Shown here piece by piece: positions 1 through 8,240 of a stretch of DNA of 32,028 nucleotides; positions within the stretch are counted from its first letter, which is position 1; each line of letters opens with the position of its first letter. This DNA is from Myxococcota bacterium (GTDB lineage: Bacteria > Myxococcota_A > Polyangia > Polyangiales > Houyiibacteriaceae), in contig JANQQS010000185.1 of NCBI GenBank assembly GCA_028284955.1, positions 1 to 32,028 of the forward strand, in the 5' to 3' direction. Position numbers and translations under genes: made by a program. A model generated the notes under the pieces. It searched no databases, was not told the DNA's origin, and saw only the letters and a program-made list of their open reading frames with translations.

Positions 1-188
1 GAATACGATTCCGCGGGGCCCCCCTCCCGACGCCGCTTCGCGCTGCGCGGGGGCCCCTACGCCCCCTTGCTCTTGCTGGCGGGGGGTTCGTTTGGTGGCA
101 GGGTCCCAGCAGCTCACCCCCACGCAACCAGAACACGTGCATCCTGGCGGGGGAGTTTGGGTGAATCGACGGGATCGTATCCCGGCGA
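1..188. repeat. Partial copy of a structured intergenic repeat
   Basis: Positions 1-79 match 31574-31652 with a single difference near position 32, so the window opens inside a dispersed repeat. It begins within a hairpin with an ACG loop (arms GGAAT and ATTCC; the first G is missing at the window edge). A GGGGCCCC-rich segment follows, then a block (about 118-170) resembling 31783-31830 and 31957-32004, with the shared core CTGGCGGGGGAGTTTGGGTG. No credible gene overlaps it; the open frames here are by-products of the repeat. Role unknown. Confidence 0.75.
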
Positions 189-275
189 GAGGGTCTGGGT
201 GCCAGACCCTAAAGAGAAAACGTGGGTGAATCGACGGGATCGTATCCCGGCGAGAGGGTCTGGGTGCCAGACCCT
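159..275. repeat. Two identical 52-bp direct repeats, 65 bp apart
   Basis: Copies at 159-210 and 224-275 are identical by eye and separated by 13 bp. Each contains two stem-loops: GGGAT/ATCCC around CGT (171-183 and 236-248), and AGGGTCTGG/CCAGACCCT around GTG (190-210 and 255-275). Read on the minus strand, the order and shape of these stem-loops match the hairpin pairs at 31543-31585 and 31843-31885. They lie downstream of the minus-strand lipoprotein gene, so they could also shape the 3' end of that transcript, but no U-tract is seen. Confidence 0.8.
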
Positions 276-325
276 CAGAAACGAACGGCCAGACCCTCAG
301 AAACGAACGGCCAAACCCTCAGAAA
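268..325. repeat. 22-bp tandem repeat, about 2.7 units
   Basis: Units start at 268, 290 and 312 and share CAGACCCTCAGAAACGAACG; the third unit is diverged and truncated. The array begins inside the right arm of the hairpin at 255-275, so it probably grew by local duplication of that arm. It stops at the 3' end of the adjacent minus-strand gene. Confidence 0.75.
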
Positions 326-326
326 A

Positions 327-1190
327 CTAGAACCAGACAATCAGACCGAGGGCGGGGGTAAGGACTCGGCCTACCCTGCGAAAATTGGTCCGCTCGACGC
401 CACTGCCTGGTTCTCCTTCGAGATCCCCCGTCGCGCGCAGACGCGCCAATGTGAGTTCCGTAGCAACCCACACCCGCCGTCGCCCCACCGCGATACCGAA
501 CTGTCCGGCGAAGTAGTGGGCCTGTCCCGATGTGCTAATTCGCGTATCCCCACGGCAGCTTGACGCATCGCGATCGATGCATACGTCGACCCCAATATCA
601 AACCAAGAAAACAATAGTTTGGGCCCCGCCCACACGTGCACGTAGCGATTGCTGAAGCCAAGTACGAGAGGGAAAGCAAGCTCGCGTCGACGAAATCGAC
701 CAATCGAAGCTCGATCCGTAAACCGGTCCGCGGCAAAGCCATTGAATCCGAAGTTGGCTCCCATGCCGATGGCTCCGTAAATGCCGGGGCGCTTGCGAAG
801 GAACTGAACACGAAACCCAAAACCTGCAGACGTCGCGCCCACTCGTCCATCGAGTTCCAATCGCTTGTTCACGCCATAGGCCAGCGCGAGCTGACCGTCG
901 ATCGACGGTGGTTGGACCAGCGCCGTCGCGGCAATTTGCGCTACCTCTTCGGTTTCTTGAGGGTCGAGTTGACGCCCCAGATCATCGAGCGCACGAAGGT
1001 CGTCTACCACATCTCCCGCCACCCCCACAGGCACGGTTCCCTGCACTGAGGCGACCGCTTGGACGTGCTTTGGAGGTACCAAACGCGCAGGCTGCAAAGT
1101 GGTCAACGTCGAAGAACAAGCGCCGAGCAATAGAGTTCCCCAGGTCGCGACGGCATACCTTCTCGCTCTCCGGAACTCGAACCGCATCAT
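327..1190 (-). CDS. Putative outer-envelope lipoprotein, beta-barrel-like
   Basis: This 287-residue protein starts with a basic n-region, a short hydrophobic stretch and a lipobox LGAC near residue 25, so it should be exported and lipidated. The rest alternates polar and hydrophobic/aromatic residues in short stretches (for example the regions around GFGFRVQF and YVHVWAGPKLLF) and ends in a terminal Phe (VWF). That pattern is typical of small outer-membrane beta-barrels. No named family is recognised. Its ATG overlaps the TGA of the upstream sensor kinase (ATGA, 1187-1190), so it is probably translationally coupled and last in the operon. It could be part of the signal-sensing arm of that kinase, but this is inference from position only. 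Confidence 0.7.
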   Translation of the reverse strand: MMRFEFRRARRYAVATWGTLLLGACSSTLTTLQPARLVPPKHVQAVASVQGTVPVGVAGDVVDDLRALDDLGRQLDPQETEEVAQIAATALVQPPSIDGQLALAYGVNKRLELDGRVGATSAGFGFRVQFLRKRPGIYGAIGMGANFGFNGFAADRFTDRASIGRFRRRELAFPLVLGFSNRYVHVWAGPKLLFSWFDIGVDVCIDRDASSCRGDTRISTSGQAHYFAGQFGIAVGRRRVWVATELTLARLRATGDLEGEPGSGVERTNFRRVGRVLTPALGLIVWF

Positions 1191-2992
1191 CCGATCGACC
1201 GCGAGGATGCCGAACCATCCACGGGATGTGATACCGCGGAGACATCGGGCGGCCCGTCAACCGGTAAACGTACGTCCATGGAAGCCCCCCCGGTCGGCGA
1301 AGACCCGACTTCAATCTGGCCGTGGTGCTGGTCGACAATACGCTGCGCTACCGCCAAACCGATTCCTGTTCCTCCGGTGTTCGTCTCAGATTCTGCTCCG
1401 CGACGCGCCTTCGTTGTGTAGTACGGTTCGAAAATGCGATCCTGTTGGTCGAGCGGAATACCCGGCCCGTTGTCGCGTATGGTCACTCCGATCATGTGTG
1501 TTGTATTTTCGGTTGGCGACATCGGTGCGGCGGAAATCTCGATGCAGCCTCCCCGTTCCCCGTGACGTGCAAGGGCGGCTTCCCCCGCGTTCTGAACTAG
1601 GTTAACAAAAACCTGCATCAACTGCTCACCATCCGCGCGGATGCGCGGAAGGTTTTTGGACAACTGAAGCTCTATCGCGACCTCCCCTGATCGCTTCCAT
1701 ACGGCGCCCCGATGAAGGTTCGCGACCCGAGTCAGCAAACCGGCAACGTCCACGAGAGCAACTCGAGGAGCTGGAAGCCGCGCGAACTCGCTGAACTCAT
1801 TGACGATGCGCTCAATGCGCGCCACTTCCTCGAGCGTGGTCGAGGTAGACTCCAAAAAAATTTCTTGAAAGTCCGGATGGCTCCTTTTGTACGCTTTGCG
1901 CAGTGTTTCGATGGAAACTTGAATGGGAAGCAAGGGATTCTTGATTTCGTGAGCGATGTACCGAGCGATATCCCGCCAAGCAGCGACGCGCTCCGCGCGA
2001 CGCAGTTTCTTTTGAGTTGCCCTGAGCTCGGCAGTCATTCGATTAAACGCCCCCGCAGTTCGGCTCGCGCTACCGTGACTCAAAGAAGAAGTGCTGCCGT
2101 GGCCGAACGAAATCTGAGAACTCAGGTCTCCTTCGCCTACGCGCCTCGCAGCGGTCTCAAGCTCAAACCACGCCTGAGACGTTGTCCGAGTCAACCATGC
2201 CGAAAGCAAGGCGGCCAACGCCAGCACCAGCGCTACGCCAATCCCATAGACACCCGTGAGCTTTTTCAAAGACCACGCAGTTGCCGAATCCTCTGCCCAA
2301 AACACCAAGACTGCCCGAGCGAACCCTTCGACATCGCGAAACTCGTGGATGACCCTGCTCCTCGAATGGTCCTCTGCAGGTTCGAGAAACAATCGTAGAT
2401 TCGGCGAAAGCGACCGCAGCGAGTCTTCGAGCAAATGTCCCGCAAACACTCCAAAACGGGGATTTTCTCCGTACGACGCACAGCCGGTCGCCAACATCCA
2501 TCGTTTTCCAACCGTATTCGCGCGCCGCAGCCACAGTCGGTGCATTCGGGAACGATCGGGTCGCTTTAGGAGCGCCCGCGCAAGCTCGGGTTGGGCTCGC
2601 CGAATATCGTCAACGCGGTGCCCCTGCGCCAAAACTTGGCCAAAATGAGGCCCCGAGCGCAAGTCCACCGCGACTAGGGCATGCAAGCCGTGTTCGTTCA
2701 TTGCGGCGCGCAAACGTCTGTCCATAGTTCGCCGAACTTCGTTCTTGTCGGAGTCTGCAAAGACAGGCTTCATCAAATCGCGCCGACCGCAAAAGAAGCG
2801 GGCGACACGCAGCCTCGTTCTCTCTAGCTTCGCGCGACGCACGCGCGCGACTCGTTCGGTTTTTCGTCGCGCATGACGGTGGGCGACGACTTGGTCATGG
2901 GCCAACGCGCGATGCACAAGCCAAGCAGTCGCGAGGAGGGGAATACAATGCACAAAAAACAACAGAACGAACAGGCGGCTACGCGCAATCAT
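1187..2992 (-). CDS. NtrY-like membrane sensor histidine kinase
   Basis: The protein has 601 residues. A first membrane segment (about 7-26) and a second (about 246-268) bracket an extracytoplasmic sensor region rich in Arg. A HAMP-like linker follows (about 269-325), then the HisKA motif with phospho-acceptor His348 in AHEIKNPLLP. The ATPase domain shows the N box (NLVQNAGEAA), G1 box (DNGPGIP) and G2 box (GGTGIGLAVA). HEIKNPL with this layout is typical of the NtrY/PilS-type kinases, which often feed sigma-54 activators. No response regulator is encoded in the window, so the partner lies elsewhere. The start is ATG, 14 nt after the PBP stop; a 17-bp duplication lies across this junction. 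The NtrY label is by resemblance and the signal is unknown. Confidence 0.9.
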   Translation of the reverse strand: MIARSRLFVLLFFVHCIPLLATAWLVHRALAHDQVVAHRHARRKTERVARVRRAKLERTRLRVARFFCGRRDLMKPVFADSDKNEVRRTMDRRLRAAMNEHGLHALVAVDLRSGPHFGQVLAQGHRVDDIRRAQPELARALLKRPDRSRMHRLWLRRANTVGKRWMLATGCASYGENPRFGVFAGHLLEDSLRSLSPNLRLFLEPAEDHSRSRVIHEFRDVEGFARAVLVFWAEDSATAWSLKKLTGVYGIGVALVLALAALLSAWLTRTTSQAWFELETAARRVGEGDLSSQISFGHGSTSSLSHGSASRTAGAFNRMTAELRATQKKLRRAERVAAWRDIARYIAHEIKNPLLPIQVSIETLRKAYKRSHPDFQEIFLESTSTTLEEVARIERIVNEFSEFARLPAPRVALVDVAGLLTRVANLHRGAVWKRSGEVAIELQLSKNLPRIRADGEQLMQVFVNLVQNAGEAALARHGERGGCIEISAAPMSPTENTTHMIGVTIRDNGPGIPLDQQDRIFEPYYTTKARRGAESETNTGGTGIGLAVAQRIVDQHHGQIEVGSSPTGGASMDVRLPVDGPPDVSAVSHPVDGSASSRSIG

Positions 2993-3009
2993 AGGCTACG
3001 CGCAATCAT
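2976..3009. repeat. 17-bp tandem duplication at the PBP1A/kinase junction
   Basis: The 15-bp string GCTACGCGCAATCAT occurs at 2978-2992 and again at 2995-3009, a period of 17 bp. Each copy contains, on the minus strand, an ATG followed by the codons of the kinase N-terminus. The upstream copy overlaps the PBP stop as ATGA but runs into an in-frame stop after six codons. The downstream copy is the start of the long frame. Confidence 0.8.
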
Positions 3010-5531
3010 TGCGGATCCGGCGAGTCGGCGCTGGGGTCCTTGCCCGGCTCCGTCGTCAGCCCTACATCGAACCCGCCCATCTGTTCCATCGCGAAGGAGT
3101 TGGGGTCGAGCACATCCGGGGGCCGAGCAGTCTCCGTAGGTGCCGTGCCTTCTACGAACACTTCTTGAATCGCTTGTTCCATTCCTTCGTACGCCAATAG
3201 TCCCGATTCCGGGTCGACCAGCGCAGTAGTGACCCCGCTGGGCATCGCGAAGCGAGCACCGGTCGGTTTCGGTTCCGCCGCCCGGAAGAGATCGATGCAG
3301 ATCGGCAGAGCACTCCGACCACCATTCTCGCGACGGCCGAGCGGTCGCCCGTCGTCAAAGCCCACCCACACCCCAGCCACATGGTCTGGCGTATACCCAA
3401 CAAACCAGGCATCCCGAGCCCGGTTGCTGGTTCCGGTCTTTCCCGCGACCGGCCTCCCGAGCGACTGGGCCGCGCCCGCGGTTCCCTCACGCACAACGCT
3501 CGTGAGCATTTGAGTGACAACGTACGCCTCCGCTGGAGTCAGTATCTCCCTGGCATCACCGTAATCTCGAAGCGAGAGTTCGTTACCGCGCGCATCGACG
3601 ATCTTGCGCACCAGCCGGGGAGGTTCATATCGCCCACCTGCCGCAAACGTCGCGTAGGCGTTCACCATCTCAATCGGGCGCACTCCGCTGGCCCCTAGAG
3701 CGAGAGACAAGGAAGGCTCAAGCTTCGATTCGATGCCCAGCGACTTCGCAAAATCGACCACTTCGGTCGCGCCGAGCTGCTCGATCGCGCGTACGGCAAC
3801 CAGATTGATGGAACGCGCAAGCGCTTCGCGAATACGGACCGGCCCCTCGTGGCGCCATTCCTCGTAGTTCCTGGGCTGCCATTGATCGTAAACCGCGGGG
3901 GCGTCGATCACGACGCTGGCAGGCGTCAGCGTGCGATTGTGAATGCCCAAGGCGTACACGAAGGGTTTGAAGGTGCTCCCCGGTTGACGCACCGCCTGAG
4001 TCGCTCGGTCAAAACCCGGCGCAGCGCCATACCCTCCAACCAGCGCGAGCACATCCCGGGTACGCGGCTCGATCACGATTGCCGCTCCTTGCGGACCCAA
4101 ATCGAAACGCCCCGAGATCACTTCCGAGTCGTTCGATTTCTCGGCAGCTTGCCCTACGTGCTCGACGGCGACGTGAGCCCACACGCCCACGGGAGCAAAT
4201 TCCGGCAGCCTAAGTTTCTTCTGATTGAATCTAGAAAACTCAGCGCGAGCGTCTTCACTGAAGCGGACGCCCACGTTGTGGCCATGGACGTTCATCACGA
4301 CGAGGGAACGACTTTCGTCCACCGATCGCACTTGCCCCCAATACGTACGACCTTCACGCAAAGTCTGTTTCTTTTCGCGCATCGCTGAACGAACTCGGCG
4401 ACGCCGGCGCAGCGGACCACGATACCCCTGCCGTTGATCGATCTCTCGAAGTCCTCGTCGCAACGCTGCCCGTGCCTTTCTTTGCAACTCGAGGTCGACC
4501 GTGGTGTGCACCACAAACCCTCCAAAACGCATCGCTTCGGCGCTCACAGACTCTTGAAGCTCGCGGCGCGCCCAGGTCATTACCTCGTGCGCATCCCCCG
4601 ATCCGTTTTTGGGAATGGGCGCGAGCTGTGGTTCCTTCTCTCGGGCTTGCTCTATCTCCGAAGCCTTCAAATCCGGCCAATACATGTCTCGCTTGGCGAG
4701 CAGTTGACGAAGCACAAAACTCTGTCGTCTGCGCGCTGCGGGAAGATTGGTACGCGGGGAGAGACGCGCCGGCGCTTGCGGAATACCGGCAATGAGCGAA
4801 GCCTCCGCCAATCCGAGCTCGGATACGTCCTTATCAAAGTAGAACCGCGCCGCTTCTTGCACTCCATAGCGGCCGTGCCCAAAATTAATGTGATTCAGAT
4901 AGAGATGGAGGATCTCGTCTTTCGTAAGCGCCTGCTCCAAACGTCGCGCGAGAATCAACTCGCGGGCTTTTCTGGTAAGCGTGCGTTCGGGCGAAAGGAG
5001 CAGCAGCTTGACCACCTGCTGGGTAATCGTGCTTGCTCCTTGGGCTGGTCGGCCCTGAAGCGCGTCGCGCACCAACGCACGCACGATCCCTGGATAGTCG
5101 AGCCCCTCGTGTTCGTAGAAATCAGCATCTTCGGCAGCCAACACCGAAAGAACAAGCACCCGAGGTACGCGTTCCATGGGAACCACGGTGCGGCGCTCCC
5201 GAAATATCTCTCCGATCAGCCGACCCTGCCGATCCAGCACGCGAGTGGTTTGAGGAGGCCGGTAATTCTGGAGTGTCTGAACAGATGGGAGGTCCCGACT
5301 GAAGTACCAAAAGCCCGCGCCAAACGCGAACACCCCGATCACCAGGGAAATTCCACCAGCATACGCGACGCGCCGTAGCCAGACCTTCCACGCGGATTGC
5401 GCCTGTCTTTTTCGCATTCCACGTCGAGCTCGCGCCACGCGACGTGTACCCGCGCCTCGTGCTCTGGTGCTATGCGCTCTTTTCGCTTCGCGCTTTCGCC
5501 CGCGTTCGGTCATGCAAGCTTTGGGCAGCAT
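3006..5531 (-). CDS. Bifunctional penicillin-binding protein 1A (transglycosylase/transpeptidase)
   Basis: This class A PBP polymerises and cross-links peptidoglycan in the periplasm. The 841 residues contain a very basic cytoplasmic tail, one membrane anchor (about 53-75), then the GT51 domain with EDADFYEHEG, GASTITQQ and the ILHLYLNHINFG block. The transpeptidase domain carries all three active-site motifs: STFK, SIN and KTGTS. An OB-like insert sits between them. The length is usual for PBP1A. Two starts are possible, ATG at 5531 or the in-frame ATG at 5513; neither has a strong Shine-Dalgarno. It lies 6 nt after trmH and before the sensor kinase in the long minus-strand run, which suggests co-expression with the ECF sigma module. 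Confidence 0.95.
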   Translation of the reverse strand: MLPKACMTERGRKREAKRAHSTRARGAGTRRVARARRGMRKRQAQSAWKVWLRRVAYAGGISLVIGVFAFGAGFWYFSRDLPSVQTLQNYRPPQTTRVLDRQGRLIGEIFRERRTVVPMERVPRVLVLSVLAAEDADFYEHEGLDYPGIVRALVRDALQGRPAQGASTITQQVVKLLLLSPERTLTRKARELILARRLEQALTKDEILHLYLNHINFGHGRYGVQEAARFYFDKDVSELGLAEASLIAGIPQAPARLSPRTNLPAARRRQSFVLRQLLAKRDMYWPDLKASEIEQAREKEPQLAPIPKNGSGDAHEVMTWARRELQESVSAEAMRFGGFVVHTTVDLELQRKARAALRRGLREIDQRQGYRGPLRRRRRVRSAMREKKQTLREGRTYWGQVRSVDESRSLVVMNVHGHNVGVRFSEDARAEFSRFNQKKLRLPEFAPVGVWAHVAVEHVGQAAEKSNDSEVISGRFDLGPQGAAIVIEPRTRDVLALVGGYGAAPGFDRATQAVRQPGSTFKPFVYALGIHNRTLTPASVVIDAPAVYDQWQPRNYEEWRHEGPVRIREALARSINLVAVRAIEQLGATEVVDFAKSLGIESKLEPSLSLALGASGVRPIEMVNAYATFAAGGRYEPPRLVRKIVDARGNELSLRDYGDAREILTPAEAYVVTQMLTSVVREGTAGAAQSLGRPVAGKTGTSNRARDAWFVGYTPDHVAGVWVGFDDGRPLGRRENGGRSALPICIDLFRAAEPKPTGARFAMPSGVTTALVDPESGLLAYEGMEQAIQEVFVEGTAPTETARPPDVLDPNSFAMEQMGGFDVGLTTEPGKDPSADSPDPQ

Positions 5532-5537
5532 ACACCA

Positions 5538-6254
5538 TCATGAGGAAGAAGCGTTCTCCACCCGCTCTCGAATGATTCGGTCCGCATCTCGCACGTCGTT
5601 CATGAGGTAACGAGCCACAATCTCACGATGTTCCGATTCGCTTTTCGCTTCAGGAGCGCCGCGAGTCGCCGCGTACATGGTCACCGCCACCGCCACCGAA
5701 ACATTCAGGCTTTCGACGAAACCCACCATCGGCACAGAAAACGTCCCGTCGGCCATTGCGCGCGTAGCATCCGATACGCCACCGTGCTCGTTCCCAAATA
5801 CCGCCGCGGTAGGACACGACGAGAGGTTCTCAGGAGTAACGCTAGCGTTCTGGCATGCGACGAGTATGCGCACGCCGCGCGCTTTTAGATCTCGAACGCA
5901 ATGCTCGGGGCTCGGGTGGTGGACGAGATGCAACCATCGATGGGTTCCCCGAGAAATCGCCGGCGTCGCCTGAAGAACGTGTCGACTCGCGATAACCTCT
6001 ACACGATGCACACCAAACGCGTCGGCGGAGCGCAAGATGGCGGATGCGTTGTGCGGGTCGGCAATGTTCTCGAGCACTGGAATGAAGTTAAGCGTACGCC
6101 GCGACGCGACTTCTTGAATGCGCGAGAGCCTGGCCGGCGTAACCATGGGCGCCAGCACCTCCACAATGGTTTCTGCATCGGCAGGAAGGTTATCCGAGCG
6201 TGGTACAGCGTAGGTATGTTCGGAATCGCGTCGCATGCTGCGAGGGAGCGCCAC
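5538..6254 (-). CDS. trmH: TrmH/SpoU-family 2'-O-ribose RNA methyltransferase
   Basis: This SPOUT-fold enzyme uses SAM to methylate a ribose 2'-OH, probably Gm18 of tRNA if it is a true TrmH. All three family motifs are present: motif 1 around Asn69-Arg75 (NASAILR), motif 2 FGNEHGGVS at about 153-161, and motif 3 around Ser173-Asn184 ending in ESLNVSVA. There is an N-terminal helical extension as in TrmH and a C-terminal helical tail. The long frame starts at GTG (6254); ATG at 6236 would remove six residues and is equally plausible. It is embedded between a secreted-protein gene and PBP1A with short gaps, an odd place for an RNA modification gene. Assignment to the SpoU superfamily is firm; the exact substrate is inferred. 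Confidence 0.9.
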   Translation of the reverse strand: MALPRSMRRDSEHTYAVPRSDNLPADAETIVEVLAPMVTPARLSRIQEVASRRTLNFIPVLENIADPHNASAILRSADAFGVHRVEVIASRHVLQATPAISRGTHRWLHLVHHPSPEHCVRDLKARGVRILVACQNASVTPENLSSCPTAAVFGNEHGGVSDATRAMADGTFSVPMVGFVESLNVSVAVAVTMYAATRGAPEAKSESEHREIVARYLMNDVRDADRIIRERVENASSS

Positions 6255-6275
6255 TCTGAAGGCAGAGGAGGAACG

Positions 6276-6830
6276 CTACTTCTTGGATTTCGGCTGCGGC
6301 TGAAGCCTTACGCCGATAACCAGGGTGCCCCCGTCGTGGCTCTGTCCGGCGACAAAAAACGGGTCGCCGGGTGACGCGATAACCTGGAGCAGCGGTAGGT
6401 AGTCTGACTTGTCGGGCCGGTTGATGGATACCCGCACCCGATATCGGCCATCGGGCATGACTCGTTGAACCACGAGCCGCAACCGGCGGCCGTTTGGAAG
6501 CACCACGTCATGGTTTGCACCCATGCGGATTCGATGCTTGGGGCGAGAGAGAATCTTCATCGATCGAAACGCGTTGAACGGAGGCCGCCTGAGCGCGGGG
6601 AGGTCTGCCAAATCGGGGTCAATCTTTCCTGGCTTCTCTTTCGCCAGCACCACCAAAATCTCAGTGTCCAGGTTCTTCGCTTTGGCTTGGGCGTGCGCTG
6701 TTCCGCCGGACGCAATCGCGCACAGTCCCGCGACATACACAACTGCCCGAGCCAGAGAAGCTGCTCGGTCTGTGGTCGATCTGCTCTTGGTCGGTTGGTC
6801 CATGGTCAATCCGCTTTGGGCTCTGTTCAC
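6276..6830 (-). CDS. Secreted protein of unknown function in the sigma-factor operon
   Basis: The 184-residue product has a Sec signal peptide (hydrophobic segment about 27-42) with a likely cleavage after AHA at about residue 47. The mature part of about 137 residues is basic and beta-rich, with an RMGANHDVVLPNGRR segment and a Lys-rich C-terminal end. I recognise no family. The start is GTG at 6830: an AGGAG Shine-Dalgarno sits a suitable distance upstream and the gene follows the anti-sigma stop by 19 nt. Being third in a sigma/anti-sigma operon makes it a candidate partner of the anti-sigma factor's periplasmic part. That is positional inference. Confidence 0.75.
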   Translation of the reverse strand: MNRAQSGLTMDQPTKSRSTTDRAASLARAVVYVAGLCAIASGGTAHAQAKAKNLDTEILVVLAKEKPGKIDPDLADLPALRRPPFNAFRSMKILSRPKHRIRMGANHDVVLPNGRRLRLVVQRVMPDGRYRVRVSINRPDKSDYLPLLQVIASPGDPFFVAGQSHDGGTLVIGVRLQPQPKSKK

Positions 6831-6849
6831 CGCGCGCTCTCCTGCTCAC

Positions 6850-7398
6850 CTAGTCATTGATCCAAACGACGGCTAGAGACTGACCGGACGCCCCTTCGAC
6901 CGCAAACACGGTCCCCGTGCTCGACCCGAAATCGACTTCTTCCACCTCGGTGCCCTGCGGCCCCTCGATGAGAGTGACACGATCCGCGTACATTTCCCTC
7001 GGCTTCTTTTCCTCGGCTGGTCGTGCGGTGGGCTCCGGCGACCGGAACATGAATGCCAGCAGAATCGCTGCCGCGAGCGCAAATCCCACGCCGCCAGCAA
7101 CCACTCCTCTGCGGATTCGCTCGCCACGAATCACGTGCAGTCGAGAGGGCGGGTCCGATGCGATGCCATCACGCACCGAATCGAAAAGCTGGTCTGCGTC
7201 TACGTCGAGCTGCGCGCGGAAATCTTCCGCCGCGGCGCCGAATAGTCGGTTCAGCCGCTGGAGCTTCAGCAGCTGCTGTCGGTTGTCGTCAGAGGCTTCG
7301 AGCGCCTGACGCACCCTGTCGGACTCTTCGGGAGAAAGGTCGTTATCAAAATATCGCTGCAGATCGTCGTCTGCGAGTTGTGGTCGCTCCACGTTCAT
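6850..7398 (-). CDS. Membrane-anchored anti-sigma factor
   Basis: The 182 residues have three parts. An acidic, helical cytoplasmic region (1-90) includes LQRYFDNDLSPEE, the usual start of anti-sigma domains. A single membrane helix spans about 98-118. An extracytoplasmic tail of about 64 residues ends in a beta-like stretch (SLAVVWIND). No HxxxCxxC zinc motif is present, so it belongs to a zinc-free type. The ATG overlaps the sigma stop as ATGA (7395-7398), the classic arrangement for translational coupling of an ECF sigma with its inhibitor. It should sequester the sigma factor at the inner membrane and release it on an envelope signal. The function is inferred from architecture and position. 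Confidence 0.85.
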   Translation of the reverse strand: MNVERPQLADDDLQRYFDNDLSPEESDRVRQALEASDDNRQQLLKLQRLNRLFGAAAEDFRAQLDVDADQLFDSVRDGIASDPPSRLHVIRGERIRRGVVAGGVGFALAAAILLAFMFRSPEPTARPAEEKKPREMYADRVTLIEGPQGTEVEEVDFGSSTGTVFAVEGASGQSLAVVWIND

Positions 7399-8189
7399 GA
7401 TTCGATCTCGAGGTCTTGCTCGATGTAGGGGCCCAGCAGTTCCTGCATCTTTTTCCGCGCGTGGAAGAGGCGACTCATGATGGTGCCTTTCGGCACGTTG
7501 AGAATTGACGCCATCTCTTCGTAACTCAAACCTTCCACTTCCCGTAAGACGATGACCGCCTGATGATATTCGGGAAGTTCTGAAAGAGCTTTTTGGAGCG
7601 CCTGCGAGAGCTCCCGCCGGAGCACTGTCTTTCTTGGATTTCCATCCAAAATCCGAGGCACGAGAGCCCCATCGCCTGCTACGTCGCCTTCTTCCCGGCG
7701 AAGGCGGTCGTCATAGTCGAGATTCTTCCGCTTCGCGCCGCGACGAATGTGGTCGATGCTCAGGTTCATGACGATGCGGTAAAGCCAGGTGTAAAAGCTC
7801 GAAGTACCTTGGAAATTTCGAATATGTTTGTGAACTTTGACGAATGCCTCTTGCACCACATCGAGCGCGTCTTGGCGGTTTTTCACCACGCCCAGCGCAA
7901 CCGCAAACGCGCGCCGATGGTAGGCGTCAAAGAGCTCTCGAAACGCCGCGTGGTCGCCAGACTGAACGCGGGCGACCAGCTCCCGATCCCGGGCGCGTTC
8001 CCGCTTCGTGGCATCGCTCACAGAACGAGACCGGGGCGCACCTTTTTGAGAGGCATCTTTGCGAGGGACATCGTTTTGCGAATTGTCGTCCTGCAACGCA
8101 CCACCCTCTGACGGCGTATCGCGCGCAACGTCCGGCATTTTTGAATCGGTTTGAGCGGAATCCACCAGCGCTCTCTTTGTCGTCGGCAT
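7395..8189 (-). CDS. ECF-type RNA polymerase sigma factor (RpoE-like)
   Basis: The 264-residue protein begins with about 75 residues of disordered, Ser/Asp/Gln/Lys-rich sequence. Sigma region 2 follows (AFRELFDAYHRRAF through DVVQEAFVKVHKHI and FYTWLYRIVMNLSIDHIRR), then region 4 (LPEYHQAVIVLREVEGLSYEEMA and the helix-turn-helix VPKGTIMSRLFHARKKM). The reading frame runs open upstream to 9122, but that part is the shadow of uvrD. The ATG at 8189 is the sensible start and leaves a 51-bp divergent gap to uvrD. It is the first gene of the long minus-strand run and probably autoregulates it. The N-terminal extension is long for ECF sigmas; an internal ATG (codon 18) is an alternative start. Confidence 0.92.
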   Translation of the reverse strand: MPTTKRALVDSAQTDSKMPDVARDTPSEGGALQDDNSQNDVPRKDASQKGAPRSRSVSDATKRERARDRELVARVQSGDHAAFRELFDAYHRRAFAVALGVVKNRQDALDVVQEAFVKVHKHIRNFQGTSSFYTWLYRIVMNLSIDHIRRGAKRKNLDYDDRLRREEGDVAGDGALVPRILDGNPRKTVLRRELSQALQKALSELPEYHQAVIVLREVEGLSYEEMASILNVPKGTIMSRLFHARKKMQELLGPYIEQDLEIES

Positions 8190-8240
8190 ATGTATCACGA
8201 TTTCGGCGGTGACCACTCCAGCAGGTGCTACCTTCCCGGC
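8187..8240. promoter_or_regulatory. Short divergent intergenic region between sigma operon and uvrD
   Basis: Only about 51 bp separate the chosen starts of the ECF sigma gene (minus) and uvrD (plus). At least one promoter must therefore lie inside a neighbouring coding sequence or the two must overlap. CATATG at 8187-8192 contains an ATG for each direction. No convincing -35/-10 pair is visible. Confidence 0.4.

Noticed and set aside
67-563. Open frames over the left-end repeats (87 and 113 codons)
   Set aside because: They translate the tandem and hairpin repeats, have no domain or signal features and overlap a better gene on the minus strand.
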